A stretch of DNA of 64,000 bases, taken from the NCBI RefSeq assembly GCF_002979555.1, contig NZ_PCOZ01000007.1:1-64000 (forward strand). The letters run 5' to 3'. A model generated the notes under the pieces. That model was not told the DNA's origin. It made no database searches and saw only the letters and a program-made list of their open reading frames with translations. Of this stretch, positions 26,360-35,597 are shown piece by piece. Positions within the stretch are counted from its first letter, which is position 1. Every line of letters begins with the position of its first letter. Made by a program: the position numbers and the translations under genes. The stretch comes from Pseudomonas sp. MYb60. GTDB taxonomy: Bacteria > Pseudomonadota > Gammaproteobacteria > Pseudomonadales > Pseudomonadaceae.

Positions 26360-26977
26360 GTGGAAATTGCCTGTCTCGACCTGGAAGGGGTGCTGGTTCC
26401 GGAAATCTGGATTGCCTTCGCCGAAAAAACCGGTATTGAATCCCTGCGCGCTACCACCCGGGACATTCCCGACTACGACGTACTGATGCAGCAACGCCTG
26501 CGCATCCTCGACGAACACGGGCTCAAGCTCGCCGACATCCAGGCGGTGATCGCCATCCTCAAGCCGCTGGACGGCGCCATCGAGTTCGTCAACTGGCTGC
26601 GCGAACGTTTCCAGGTGGTGATCCTCTCGGACACCTTCTACGAATTTTCCCAGCCGTTGATGCGTCAACTCGGCTTTCCGACCCTGTTGTGCCACCGCCT
26701 CATCACTGACGAAACCGACCGTGTGGTGAGTTACCAACTGCGCCAGAAAGACCCCAAGCGCCAGTCGGTGCTCGCGTTCAAAAGCCTGTACTACCGCGTG
26801 ATCGCTGCCGGCGATTCCTACAACGACACCACCATGCTGGGCGAGGCTGACCGTGGGATTCTGTTCCATGCGCCAGAGAATGTAATCCGCGAATTCCCGC
26901 AGTTTCCGGCGGTGCATACGTTTGAGGATTTGAAGCAGGAATTTATCAAGGCGTCGAATCGGCCGTTGAGCCTGTAA
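26360..26977 (+). CDS. thrH: Phosphoserine phosphatase / homoserine phosphotransferase
   Basis: 205 residues with a GTG start (VEIACLDLEGVLVPEIWIAF). The HAD nucleophile Asp lies in CLDLEGV and later motifs are ILSDTF and AAGDSYNDTTMLGEA. Length and sequence match Pseudomonas ThrH, which dephosphorylates phosphoserine and can transfer phosphate to homoserine, linking serine and threonine synthesis. It is monocistronic and followed by a REP cluster. Confidence 0.9.
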   Translation: MEIACLDLEGVLVPEIWIAFAEKTGIESLRATTRDIPDYDVLMQQRLRILDEHGLKLADIQAVIAILKPLDGAIEFVNWLRERFQVVILSDTFYEFSQPLMRQLGFPTLLCHRLITDETDRVVSYQLRQKDPKRQSVLAFKSLYYRVIAAGDSYNDTTMLGEADRGILFHAPENVIREFPQFPAVHTFEDLKQEFIKASNRPLSL

Positions 26978-27001
26978 GCCGTTCAGCGCGGCTAAGGCCC
27001 T

Positions 27002-27092
27002 ATCGCAGCGATGCAGCGACCCGACAAGCCAGCTCCCACACTTGAATGGGGTCATACATCAAAATGTGTGAGCGGGCTTGCCCGCGAAGAGG
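27002..27092 (+). repeat. REP-type palindrome pair
   Basis: Two facing REP cores (ACAAGCCAGCTCCCACA and the inverted GTGAGCGGGCTTGCCCGCGA) lie between thrH and higA, which are convergent. This facing-pair arrangement is the usual REP doublet layout of pseudomonads. Confidence 0.8.
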
Positions 27093-27117
27093 CCAGCCCG
27101 GTCACTGCAGACCTGCC

Positions 27118-27474
27118 TTAAACCCCCGCCAACAAGCGCTCATAAGGAATCTGCAAGCCTCCATGCAGACGCTTGATCATCGACAAGCTCAACTTGCGCT
27201 TGTGGTTCAACACTTCTGACACGCGCCCACTGGTGCCAATAAAAGGCTCAAGGTCTCGGGCGGTCATGCCCAGTTGTTCCATGCGAAACTTGATAGCCTC
27301 CACCGGATCAGAGGGTGGCATTGGATAATGCTCTGCCTCGTACTTGTCGATGAGGATGGCGAGGATTTCCAGCTCGTCGCCCTCAGGCGAGCCAATGTCT
27401 GCTCCCCAGATCTGCTCCACGCGTGCGAGCGCGGCAGTCAGATCTTCCTGGGAGTGAATAGGTTTGATGTTCAT
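27118..27474 (-). CDS. higA: HigA-type antitoxin / transcriptional regulator
   Basis: 118 residues. An acidic N-terminal half (LARVEQIWGADIGSPEGDEL) precedes an XRE helix-turn-helix (LGMTARDLEPFIGTSGRVSE). This order is seen in the YgjM/HigA antitoxins. Its ATG overlaps the toxin stop by one base (TGATG), the toxin-first order typical of higBA. It should bind the toxin and repress the operon at the palindrome at 27784. Confidence 0.88.
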   Translation of the reverse strand: MNIKPIHSQEDLTAALARVEQIWGADIGSPEGDELEILAILIDKYEAEHYPMPPSDPVEAIKFRMEQLGMTARDLEPFIGTSGRVSEVLNHKRKLSLSMIKRLHGGLQIPYERLLAGV

Positions 27475-27776
27475 CACACGGTCTCCGCGTTGATCTGATC
27501 GTACTGGGCGGGGGTCCCAATGAAGCGTATGAACCCAAGCTGTCTCAGATAGTCGATCGCCATGATGACTCGATACTTGTTGCCGCCTACGTTGAATACA
27601 ACCCTGCCGGCCTTGAGAATGCTCGCCGTTCTGAGTTCTGCCTTGAGTGCCTGTGGTGTCTGGTATTCGGCCTTTTCCATATGGCGATACAGCTCGACAA
27701 GCGGCGTTTTTGCATCGGAATACGCTGGGTGGCTTTCCCAACACGTTCGTAGGGTAGATAGAGCAATTATCCGCAT
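27474..27776 (-). CDS. higB: HigB-type mRNA interferase toxin
   Basis: 100 residues, small and basic, with the HigB/RelE-like pattern: MRIIALSTLRTCWESHPAYS at the N-terminus, RVVFNVGGNKYRVIMAID in the core strands, and a C-terminal FIGTPAQYDQI. It would cleave mRNA on the ribosome. The gene is the first of the higBA pair and its start lies 8 bases after a GGGAGG that is itself part of a palindrome. Confidence 0.9.
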   Translation of the reverse strand: MRIIALSTLRTCWESHPAYSDAKTPLVELYRHMEKAEYQTPQALKAELRTASILKAGRVVFNVGGNKYRVIMAIDYLRQLGFIRFIGTPAQYDQINAETV

Positions 27777-27783
27777 CGCTGCA

Positions 27784-27802
27784 ACCTCCCAATTTGGGAG
27801 GT
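27784..27802. promoter_or_regulatory. Palindrome overlapping the higB ribosome site
   Basis: ACCTCCCAATTTGGGAGGT is a 9+1+9 perfect inverted repeat. In the transcript one arm is the GGGAGG ribosome site of higB, so the repeat can be both a HigA operator and an mRNA hairpin that hides the ribosome site. Confidence 0.65.
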
Positions 27803-28004
27803 GATAGGTGTGGTCAGGTGGAGATGCAATCTCGGAAATAATTTCTCACGAGTAAGCAGACGCCTCATGTGATCCCTCACAAACGGCTGGTGGACGGTCG
27901 GAGCTGGACGCTATCTTCCAGTTCATGCTCCGCCCACGGTCGTTCTGATTCAGATCTTTTCCTGCTGCGCGGCGTTACGTCTGAGAGCCTGGACAGGTAG
28001 GGCG

Positions 28005-29348
28005 CTACAGGCTTTCCAAAGTGTGTAACAGCACCCGCACCTTGGTCAGCGACTCCTGATATTCCGCTTCCCACTCCGAGTCCGCGACAATCCCGCCGCC
28101 GCCCCAGCAGCACACTTGGCCGTCCTTCACCAGCAAACTGCGAATGGCGATGGAGCTGTCCATTTCGCCACGCACATCCAGATACACCAACGAGCCGCAG
28201 TACAGCCCGCGTCGGGTCGGCTCCAGTTCGTCGATGATCTGCATCGCGCGGATCTTCGGCGCGCCGGTGATGGAGCCGCCGGGGAAGCTGCCAGCGATGA
28301 GGTCGAGGGCGTCCTTGTCGTCTGCCAGTTCGCCGATGACGCTGCTCACCAGGTGGTGGACGTTGGGGTAGCTTTCCAGACTGAAGAGTTCCGGCACGCT
28401 TACCGAGCCGGTGCGGCAGGTGCGGCCGAGGTCGTTGCGCAACAGGTCAACGATCATCAGGTTTTCGGCGCGATCCTTGGGGCTGGCCAGCAGTTCGGCG
28501 GCGTTGGCGGCGTCGTCCTCCGGCGTCACGCCACGGGGGCGGGTGCCTTTGATCGGGCGCGTTTCGACGCGGCCCTCACTGATGTGCACGAAGCGCTCCG
28601 GCGACAGGCTCAGCACTGCGCCGTCATCGGGCAGGCTCTGGAACCCGGAAAACGGGGTCGGGCAGGCTTCGCGCAGGGCGCAATACGCCACCCATGGGTC
28701 GCCGGCGCACGGCGCGCGAAAACGCTGGGCGAAGTTGACCTGGTAGCAGTCGCCGGCCTGGATGTAGTCCTGGATCCTCACGATGGCCTGACGGTAGTCT
28801 TCGGCGCTGAGGTCCGGAGCCATGGGGCCCTGCAACGTGAACGTCGCCGTTGATTCGGTGTTTGTGCCCTTGAACGCTTCAATCAACCGTTGTTGTTCGT
28901 GACCCGCCAGTGCCGGGTGAAACACAAGCTGGCTGGTCTGGGTGTGGTGATCGCTGATCAGGGCCCAGGCATACAGCCCGAAGCGCGCATCCGGCAGGTG
29001 CAAGTCGTCCGCCGCCAGCGTTGGCATAGGCTCAAGGTGCCGGCCGAAATCGTAGCTCAGGTAACCGATCAATCCACCGGCAAACGGCAATTCAACCCCG
29101 GCAGGCAAATCCGCTTCGCCCAATTGTGTGAGGTTTTCCCGCAAGCGTTGCAGGAAAACACTACCGGTTTCGTCAGGCGCCACCGTCAACGTCTCCAGCG
29201 GCCACGCACTGAGCAGGTCATAACGCCCGCGCTCGGCGGCCGGGCGGCCACTGTCCAGCAGCACCGCGCCAGGCGCGTGACGGATCGCCGCGAAATACTC
29301 GGCGGGGTTGGCCCGGTAGGGCAGCGGGTATACAGAGCAGGTCGACAT
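28005..29348 (-). CDS. pabB: Aminodeoxychorismate synthase component I
   Basis: 447 residues, the usual PabB length. An N-terminal subdomain (AVLLDSGRPAAERGRYDLLS) is followed by the chorismate-binding domain with YQVNFAQRF, PIKGTRPRG, LMIVDLLRNDLGR and FPGGSITGAPK. With a glutamine amidotransferase subunit it makes 4-amino-4-deoxychorismate for folate. Anthranilate synthase component I is the alternative, but the overall sequence fits PabB better. It is monocistronic. Confidence 0.88.
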   Translation of the reverse strand: MSTCSVYPLPYRANPAEYFAAIRHAPGAVLLDSGRPAAERGRYDLLSAWPLETLTVAPDETGSVFLQRLRENLTQLGEADLPAGVELPFAGGLIGYLSYDFGRHLEPMPTLAADDLHLPDARFGLYAWALISDHHTQTSQLVFHPALAGHEQQRLIEAFKGTNTESTATFTLQGPMAPDLSAEDYRQAIVRIQDYIQAGDCYQVNFAQRFRAPCAGDPWVAYCALREACPTPFSGFQSLPDDGAVLSLSPERFVHISEGRVETRPIKGTRPRGVTPEDDAANAAELLASPKDRAENLMIVDLLRNDLGRTCRTGSVSVPELFSLESYPNVHHLVSSVIGELADDKDALDLIAGSFPGGSITGAPKIRAMQIIDELEPTRRGLYCGSLVYLDVRGEMDSSIAIRSLLVKDGQVCCWGGGGIVADSEWEAEYQESLTKVRVLLHTLESL

Positions 29349-29423
29349 GTGACGCGAATCAGCCGTTGGCGTGGGGGAGGGGATTGTAGTCCGCCACAGG
29401 ATTTGGGCCTAGAGCGCGGTTTG

Positions 29424-29449
29424 AATGTGGGAGGGAGTCCTCCCACATT
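29424..29449. repeat. REP-type palindrome upstream of pabB
   Basis: AATGTGGGAGG, then GAGTC, then CTCCCACATT forms a near-perfect stem between pabB and the ATP-grasp gene. It belongs to the same repeat family as 20811, 25418 and 35598. Confidence 0.8.
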
Positions 29450-29459
29450 GGGTGGGTGT

Positions 29460-30446
29460 TCAGCCTTCGACCGGTGGGATATGCCCAAACATCTCCTGCA
29501 CAAACTTCACCCGTTCTTCCGGGGATTCGGTCACGCCAGCTGCTTTCAATTCTTCAAGCCGCGCTTCTACCGCATGGGTGCGCAAGGTCAAACCGCAGTC
29601 ATTGGCAATCTGGATATTCAACCCCGGCCGTGCATTCAGCTCCAGGATCAATGGGCCTTTCTCCTGATCAAGCACCATGTCCACACCGATATACCCCAGG
29701 CCGCACAATTCGTAACAACCGGCCGCGAGCTTCATGAAGCCGTCCCAGTTGGGCAATTGCACGCCATCCACCGCATTGGTGGTGTCGGGGTGTTTGGTGA
29801 TGATGTTGTTCAGCCAGGTGCCCCGCAGGGTCAGGCCGGTGGCCAGGTCCACCCCCACGCCAATGGCGCCCTGGTGCAGGTTGGCCTTGCCGCCGGACTG
29901 GCGGGTCGGCAAGCGCAGCATCGCCATCACTGGGTAACCCATCAGCACGATGATGCGGATATCGGGTACACCTTCGTAGCTGATGCTCTTGAAGATCTGG
30001 TCGGGGACCACGCGGTATTCGATCAACGCGCGATCGCGGTGGCCACCCAGGGAATACAGGCCGGTGAGGATGCTGGAGATCTGATGCTCGATCTCTTCAT
30101 GGCTGATGATCTTGCCGGACACCGTGCGGTAGCGTCCCTCGAAGCGGTCTGCCACCACGAGGATGCCGTCGCCGCCAGCGCCCTGGGCGGGTTTGATCAC
30201 GAAGTCACTGCGCCCGCCGATGATTTCGTCGAGCTTGTCGATTTCCTTCTCGGTGGAGATCACCCCGTACATTTCCGGCACGTGGATGCCGGCCGCCAGG
30301 GCGCGCTCCTTGGTGATGATCTTGTCATCCACGATCGGGTACAGGCTGCGCTTGTTGTACTTGAGCACGTAGTCGGCGTTACGCCGATTGATGCCCATGA
30401 TCCCCCGCGCTTCCAGGGCCTTCCAGGTCTTCCAGAAACCGAACAT
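29460..30446 (-). CDS. Alpha-L-glutamate ligase-like ATP-grasp protein
   Basis: 328 residues. ATP-grasp features include FVIKPAQGAGGDGILV and the metal-binding LILELNARPGLNIQIA. It belongs to the RimK-related group that is encoded with a retropepsin-like protease and a membrane inactive transglutaminase; in Pseudomonas such trios are known as rlo operons. Its start overlaps the stop of the upstream membrane-protein gene. It may ligate an amino acid to an envelope or peptide substrate, but the substrate is not known. Confidence 0.86.
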   Translation of the reverse strand: MFGFWKTWKALEARGIMGINRRNADYVLKYNKRSLYPIVDDKIITKERALAAGIHVPEMYGVISTEKEIDKLDEIIGGRSDFVIKPAQGAGGDGILVVADRFEGRYRTVSGKIISHEEIEHQISSILTGLYSLGGHRDRALIEYRVVPDQIFKSISYEGVPDIRIIVLMGYPVMAMLRLPTRQSGGKANLHQGAIGVGVDLATGLTLRGTWLNNIITKHPDTTNAVDGVQLPNWDGFMKLAAGCYELCGLGYIGVDMVLDQEKGPLILELNARPGLNIQIANDCGLTLRTHAVEARLEELKAAGVTESPEERVKFVQEMFGHIPPVEG

Positions 30447-31978
30447 TACTTATCAGCCTTCAAGAACGCCTTGAAACGCACCAGCTCGGTCAGGCGGTAA
30501 CCGCGATAACGACCCATGGCCAGCATGAAACCCACCAGGATCAACAGGATCGCCGGGAAGGTGAACACGAAATACACCAGCTCCGGCACGCTCATGATCA
30601 GGTGCGCCAGGGACGCCGCGAACAGTGTGCCGATCGCCACTTTCAGCGCGTGGTTGGCACCGCGTTCTTCCCAGGTAATCGACAGGCGTTCGATGGTCAT
30701 GGTCAGGATCACCATCGGGAACAGTGCCACCGACAAGCCGCGCTCCAGGCCCAGCTTATGGCTGAACAGGCTGATGGCGGCGATCAGCACCACCACGAAG
30801 GTCAATACCACCGACAGCCTTGGCAGCATCTGCAGCTTCAAGTGCTCGAGATAGGAGCGCAGCGACAGCCCCAGCGCCGTGATGACCGTAAACAGCACAA
30901 TCCCGAAGCCCAGTTGCGTCTCGCGGAACGCCAGGGCGATCAGCACCGGGGTGAACGTGCCCAGGGTCTGCAGGCCGATCAGGTTGCGCAGGATCAGGAT
31001 CACCAGCACGCCAATCGGGATCATCACCATGATCATGAAGGTCTGCTGGGTTTGCAGCGGCAGGCCGTACAGCGAGTATTCGAGGAAGTTGGCGTCGGTG
31101 TTCTCGTCGGTCAGCTTGGCCAGGCGAATCGCGTTCATTTCGCTGTTGTTCAGGCTGAAGGTGACCATGGCCTTCTTGCCGCCGTCGACGGTGATCAGGT
31201 TTTCATCGCCGGTCCACCACAGCAGGCGGTCGGTCGGCAGGCCCTGTTCGCCGGTTTCCGGATTGAAGTACAACCAGTCATTGCCATTGAAGCTGCGCAG
31301 CCACAGTTCCGGGGTTTGCGGCTGGTCGGCCACCAGGCGAATGGTGTGGACCTTTTCCACCGGCACATGGGCGATGGACAGCAGCAGTTCGACAATCTTG
31401 GCCTTGTGCGGCGTGGACGGATCGCCCGCCAGCAGCAGCTTGACGTTGTCGTCGTTGAGGTTGTTGGTGCGCTTGATGGCTTCGCTGATAAAGGTCTCGA
31501 CGTCGGCCGAGTGCTGGCGGATCGGCGCCAGCAGGGCTTCGGCGGCGATTTTCTCCGGGCCTTCCACGGCGATGCTGTCGCGGAAGGTCGGGCCCTTGAT
31601 CTTGATCTTTTCACCGCTATAGCGCTTGGTGAGCACCAGGCGGTAATACAGGGTCTGGTTGCCGCTGGCGCGGCGTGCCGACCAGGTCACCTTGCGGTTG
31701 CCATCGGCACGATTGACGCTTACGCCATAGTTGTTGGAGATGAAACTCTCGTTGAGGCTCACGAAGTCGCGGCTAAGCGGCGGCACGAACATCTGGATCT
31801 TCACCGGGTCCTTGGGGTTGGCGACGAACTCGACCTTGGCGTCGATGTTCCACAAGTCGTCGGTGGCGTCCTCGGTGACGGGGATCCCCAGCACGAAAAT
31901 CTGGTAGGCGGTGACCGAAATACCCAACACCACCAGGATGGCGATCAGGATCTTCAAGTGCAGGGTAAGAGAGCGCAT
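30446..31978 (-). CDS. Inactive transglutaminase-like seven-helix membrane protein
   Basis: 510 residues. One N-terminal helix (residues 8-30) is followed by a periplasmic transglutaminase-like domain of about 250 residues that lacks the catalytic cysteine. Several C-terminal helices follow (for example FMIMVMIPIGVLVILILRNL and FAASLAHLIMSVPELVYFVF). The family is termed UUP1/inactive transglutaminase. It is the middle gene between the protease (31984) and the ATP-grasp ligase. It probably senses or scaffolds a periplasmic peptide. Confidence 0.86.
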   Translation of the reverse strand: MRSLTLHLKILIAILVVLGISVTAYQIFVLGIPVTEDATDDLWNIDAKVEFVANPKDPVKIQMFVPPLSRDFVSLNESFISNNYGVSVNRADGNRKVTWSARRASGNQTLYYRLVLTKRYSGEKIKIKGPTFRDSIAVEGPEKIAAEALLAPIRQHSADVETFISEAIKRTNNLNDDNVKLLLAGDPSTPHKAKIVELLLSIAHVPVEKVHTIRLVADQPQTPELWLRSFNGNDWLYFNPETGEQGLPTDRLLWWTGDENLITVDGGKKAMVTFSLNNSEMNAIRLAKLTDENTDANFLEYSLYGLPLQTQQTFMIMVMIPIGVLVILILRNLIGLQTLGTFTPVLIALAFRETQLGFGIVLFTVITALGLSLRSYLEHLKLQMLPRLSVVLTFVVVLIAAISLFSHKLGLERGLSVALFPMVILTMTIERLSITWEERGANHALKVAIGTLFAASLAHLIMSVPELVYFVFTFPAILLILVGFMLAMGRYRGYRLTELVRFKAFLKADK

Positions 31979-31983
31979 TCGGG

Positions 31984-32520
31984 TTACTCGGCGGTATGAG
32001 CGTCGGCGGCACAGGCAGGTTTGCCGGCGGCGTATTTAAGACTGGGGTCGACCAGCGCATCGAAGCGTTTGAGCGCTTCGGAGCCGATCAGCAGCGGATA
32101 TTGGAAGGCGCTGCGGTCAGTCAAGTTCACTTCGATGCTGCGTAAAGCGTTGCCCATGCAGATGTCCAGGGCAATCACCGGACGAGCGGTGTAGTTCTTG
32201 TCCTCATCGGGGTCGTAGTCACCGGCGCGGCGCTTGATCTTGCTGACACGGGCCAGTGGGCGTTCGATGGGGTGGGAATGGGCGGTGTCGATGGCCAGGT
32301 AGAAGCGTACCCAGGATTCGCCGTTGCGCTTGAAGCGCTTGATGTCACGGGCGCTGAGTGAGGCGGTCTTGGCGCCGGTGTCGAGTTTGGCGGCGACTTC
32401 CAGGTCGATACCGGCCAGTTGGGCATATTCGTTGAGCCCATACACGGTCTTCTCGGCGGCAAGGCCAAGGCTCGGCATGAACAATAGGCAAATCAATAGG
32501 GGGAAGGGCTTGAGTCTCAT
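31984..32520 (-). CDS. Retropepsin-like aspartic protease (secreted)
   Basis: 178 residues with a signal peptide (MRLKPFPLLICLLFMPSLGL, cleavage after LAA). The retropepsin site is KLDTGAKTASLSA, with Asp47-Thr-Gly. Such proteins are often annotated 'ATP-dependent zinc protease', but the DTG motif and small size point to a retroviral-type aspartic peptidase. It is the first gene of the three-gene operon (5-base gap to the next gene). It may cut a periplasmic substrate modified by the ATP-grasp partner. Confidence 0.86.
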   Translation of the reverse strand: MRLKPFPLLICLLFMPSLGLAAEKTVYGLNEYAQLAGIDLEVAAKLDTGAKTASLSARDIKRFKRNGESWVRFYLAIDTAHSHPIERPLARVSKIKRRAGDYDPDEDKNYTARPVIALDICMGNALRSIEVNLTDRSAFQYPLLIGSEALKRFDALVDPSLKYAAGKPACAADAHTAE

Positions 32521-32702
32521 AAGTCCTGAGGCGATGCAGTGCGAAATTCAAGGCGACTGGCATTACTGCACAAACTCCCTCGTGCGCCTTTTCATCCAAG
32601 GATGTCGGGCAAATACGGCGCGCATTCTAACATGATGCTTTTTTGGCGCCAGCGCTGGCAGCCGGCCATGCTCTTATAGGGAGCGCGAAGGGTTATTAGA
32701 CG

Positions 32703-32714
32703 ATTGTCGACAAT
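32703..32714. promoter_or_regulatory. Operator palindrome ATTGTCGACAAT upstream of the prp operon
   Basis: A perfect 12-bp palindrome, with a second, partial copy (TGTCGACAATAT, 32779-32790) next to the GntR start at 32788. This is consistent with a GntR/FCD repressor that binds both sites and represses its own operon. The upstream region from 32521 holds the divergent promoter with the retropepsin gene. Confidence 0.65.
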
Positions 32715-32787
32715 GTGCATTTAATCTTTGACTGTGAGAGGGTTATTGGCTAGTTTTTGCCACATTGATTTGAAAGGTGTCGACAAT

Positions 32788-33498
32788 ATGCTCGAGCAAA
32801 TGGAAGCCGCGGTGGCGACCACCGATGATTCCCAGACCATGTCCGAGAACGTCTTCCGCCGTATCCAGGCCGCCATCGTCAAGGGCGAGATCGCCCCGGG
32901 CAGCAAGATCTCCGAGCCGGAGCTGGCGCGCACTTATGGCATCAGCCGCGGCCCGCTGCGCGAGGCCATCCACCGCCTCGAAGGCCAGCGCCTGCTGGTG
33001 CGCGTGCCACATGTCGGCGCCCGAGTGGTGTCTTTGAGCCATGCCGAGCTGATCGAACTCTACGAAATCCGCGAGTCCCTTGAAGGCATGGCCTGTCGCC
33101 TGGCAGCCGAACGCATGACCGACGGGGAGATCGAAGAACTGCGCCAGGTGTTGCACACCCACGAGCGTGACGAAGCCTTCCAGGCCGGCCTTGGCTATTA
33201 CCAGCAGGAAGGCGACTTCGATTTTCATTACCGGATAATTCAAGGCGCCGGTAATCGCACCCTTACGCAGATGCTCTGCGGCGAGCTTTACCAGTTGGTG
33301 CGCATGTACCGCATCCAGTTTTCCGCCACCCCTAACCGTCCACGGCAGGCCTTTGCCGAGCATCACCGCATTCTTGACGCGATTGCCGACCGCGACGGTG
33401 AAATGGCCGAACTGCTGATGCGCCGCCACATCGGCGCGTCCAAACGCAACATTGCCCGTCATTTCCCCGACGGCGCAGCCCAATCACGAGGTGAATGA
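32788..33498 (+). CDS. GntR/FCD regulator of the methylcitrate operon
   Basis: 236 residues from ATG 32788. The helix-turn-helix ([39 protein letters not shown]) is followed by an FCD ligand-binding domain with [16 protein letters not shown] and [14 protein letters not shown]. It is the first gene before prpB and probably responds to propionate-derived 2-methylcitrate. The stop overlaps the prpB start, so it is part of the operon. The ATTGTCGACAAT sites are its likely targets. Confidence 0.88.
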   Translation: MLEQMEAAVATTDDSQTMSENVFRRIQAAIVKGEIAPGSKISEPELARTYGISRGPLREAIHRLEGQRLLVRVPHVGARVVSLSHAELIELYEIRESLEGMACRLAAERMTDGEIEELRQVLHTHERDEAFQAGLGYYQQEGDFDFHYRIIQGAGNRTLTQMLCGELYQLVRMYRIQFSATPNRPRQAFAEHHRILDAIADRDGEMAELLMRRHIGASKRNIARHFPDGAAQSRGE

Positions 33499-34391
33499 TG
33501 AGTTCCAATAACAAGAGCACCCCAGGCCAGCGTTTTCGTGATGCGGTCGCCAGCGAGCAGCCGTTGCAAGTGGTGGGCGCGATCAACGCCAATCACGCGT
33601 TGCTGGCCAAGCGCGCCGGCTTCAAGGCGATCTACCTGTCGGGCGGTGGTGTCGCGGCCGGCTCCCTCGGTGTGCCGGACCTGGGCATCACGGGCCTGGA
33701 TGACGTGCTCACCGACGTGCGCCGTATCACCGACGTCTGCGACCTGCCGCTGCTGGTGGACGTCGACACCGGCTTCGGCTCCTCGGCGTTCAACGTCGCG
33801 CGCACGGTCAAGTCGATGATCAAGTTCGGCGCTGCCGCCATCCACATCGAAGACCAGGTGGGCGCCAAGCGCTGCGGCCATCGTCCGAACAAAGAGATCG
33901 TGACCCAGCAGGAAATGGTCGACCGCATCAAGGCGGCCGTGGATGCGCGTACCGATGACAGCTTCGTGATCATGGCGCGCACCGATGCGCTGGCCGTGGA
34001 AGGGTTGGAGTCCGCGTTGGAGCGTGCCGCCGCGTGCATCGAAGCCGGCGCCGACATGGTCTTCCCGGAAGCCATCACTGAACTCGAGATGTACAAGCTG
34101 TTTGCATCAAAGGTGAAGGCCCCGATCCTGGCCAACATCACCGAATTCGGCGCCACGCCGCTGTACACCACCGAACAGTTGAAATCTGCCGATGTTTCCA
34201 TCGTGCTGTACCCGCTTTCGGCCTTCCGCGCCATGAACAAGGCCGCCGAAAACGTCTACACCGCGATCCGTCGCGACGGCACCCAACAGAACGTGATCGA
34301 CACCATGCAAACCCGCATGGAGCTTTACGATCGCATCGACTACCACACCTTCGAGCAGAAGCTCGACGCGCTGTTCGCAGCCAAGAAGTAA
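33498..34391 (+). CDS. prpB: 2-methylisocitrate lyase
   Basis: 297 residues. I use the ATG at 33498, which has the better spacing to GAGG; ATG 33495 is also possible. The KRCGH active-site motif (near residue 125) and the isocitrate-lyase-like barrel with [10 protein letters not shown] are intact. It cleaves 2-methylisocitrate to pyruvate and succinate, the last step of propionate oxidation by the methylcitrate cycle. Confidence 0.94.
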   Translation: MSSNNKSTPGQRFRDAVASEQPLQVVGAINANHALLAKRAGFKAIYLSGGGVAAGSLGVPDLGITGLDDVLTDVRRITDVCDLPLLVDVDTGFGSSAFNVARTVKSMIKFGAAAIHIEDQVGAKRCGHRPNKEIVTQQEMVDRIKAAVDARTDDSFVIMARTDALAVEGLESALERAAACIEAGADMVFPEAITELEMYKLFASKVKAPILANITEFGATPLYTTEQLKSADVSIVLYPLSAFRAMNKAAENVYTAIRRDGTQQNVIDTMQTRMELYDRIDYHTFEQKLDALFAAKK

Positions 34392-34431
34392 CGAACGCGC
34401 CTCCCTATAAATACAAGATTGGAGAACAGAC

Positions 34432-35559
34432 ATGGCTGAAGCAAAAGTACTGAGTGGTGCCGGCCTGCGTGGCCAGGTCGCCGGGCAGACGGCATTGTCC
34501 ACCGTGGGCCAGGCCGGAGCCGGCCTGACCTATCGCGGCTACGACGTGCGTGAACTGGCCGCCGATGCACAGTTTGAAGAAGTGGCCTACCTGCTGTTGT
34601 ACGGTGAACTGCCAAGCAAAGCCGAATTGGCCGACTACAGCAAAAAGCTGAGCAAACTGCGCGACCTGCCGCAAGCGCTGAAAGAAGTGCTCGAGCGCAT
34701 CCCGGCTGACGCTCATCCCATGGACGTGATGCGCACCGGTTGTTCTTTCCTCGGCAACATTGAGCCAGAACAGGACTTCAGCGCCCAGCGCGACGTCACC
34801 GACCGCCTGCTCGCCGCGTTCCCGGCGATCATGTGTTACTGGTACCGCTTCAGCCACGACGGCAAGAAGATCGACTGCGTGACCGACGAACCGACCATCG
34901 GCGGTCACTTCCTGCACCTGCTGCATGGCAAGAAGCCGAGCGTGCTGCATGAAAAGGTCATGAACGTGTCGCTGATCCTCTACGCCGAACACGAGTTCAA
35001 CGCGTCGACCTTTACCGCTCGGGTGTGCGCTTCGACCCTGTCCGACCTGTATTCCTGCGTCACCGCCGCCATTGGCTCCCTGCGCGGCCCCCTGCATGGC
35101 GGCGCCAATGAAGCGGCGATGGAAATGATCGAGCGTTTCTCCTCGGCCGAAGACGCTGTGGAAGGCACCCTCGGCATGCTGGCGCGCAAAGACAAGATCA
35201 TGGGCTTTGGCCACGCGATCTACAAAGACAGCGACCCGCGTAACGAAGTGATCAAGGGCTGGGCAAAACAGCTCGCTGACGAGGTGGGCGACAAGGTGCT
35301 GTTCCCGGTCTCCGAAGCCATCGACAAGACCATGTGGGAGCAGAAGAAACTGTTCCCCAACGCCGACTTCTACCATGCGTCGGCGTATCACTTCATGGGC
35401 ATCCCGACCAAGCTGTTCACGCCGATTTTCGTGTGTTCGCGCCTCACCGGCTGGGCTGCGCATGTGTTCGAACAGCGTGCCAACAACCGCATCATCCGTC
35501 CAAGCGCCGAGTACACCGGCGTCGAGCAGCGCAAGTTCGTGGCAATCGAACGTCGCTGA
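34432..35559 (+). CDS. prpC: 2-methylcitrate synthase
   Basis: 375 residues, the PrpC length. Citrate-synthase motifs are GGHFLHLLHGKKP, LRGPLHGGANEAAMEMI and GFGHAIYKDSDPRN, giving the catalytic histidines, with the Asp in ACHM-like YHASAYHFMGI. It condenses propionyl-CoA with oxaloacetate. It lies 40 bases after prpB, with a REP palindrome between it and acnD. Confidence 0.94.
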   Translation: MAEAKVLSGAGLRGQVAGQTALSTVGQAGAGLTYRGYDVRELAADAQFEEVAYLLLYGELPSKAELADYSKKLSKLRDLPQALKEVLERIPADAHPMDVMRTGCSFLGNIEPEQDFSAQRDVTDRLLAAFPAIMCYWYRFSHDGKKIDCVTDEPTIGGHFLHLLHGKKPSVLHEKVMNVSLILYAEHEFNASTFTARVCASTLSDLYSCVTAAIGSLRGPLHGGANEAAMEMIERFSSAEDAVEGTLGMLARKDKIMGFGHAIYKDSDPRNEVIKGWAKQLADEVGDKVLFPVSEAIDKTMWEQKKLFPNADFYHASAYHFMGIPTKLFTPIFVCSRLTGWAAHVFEQRANNRIIRPSAEYTGVEQRKFVAIERR

Positions 35560-35597
35560 ATGGGAACACCGGCGATCCCAAATTGTTAACCGGATCA

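Noticed and set aside
28890..30500. 536-codon plus-strand frame across pabB and the ATP-grasp ligase
   Set aside because: It spans two real minus-strand genes and the gap between them.
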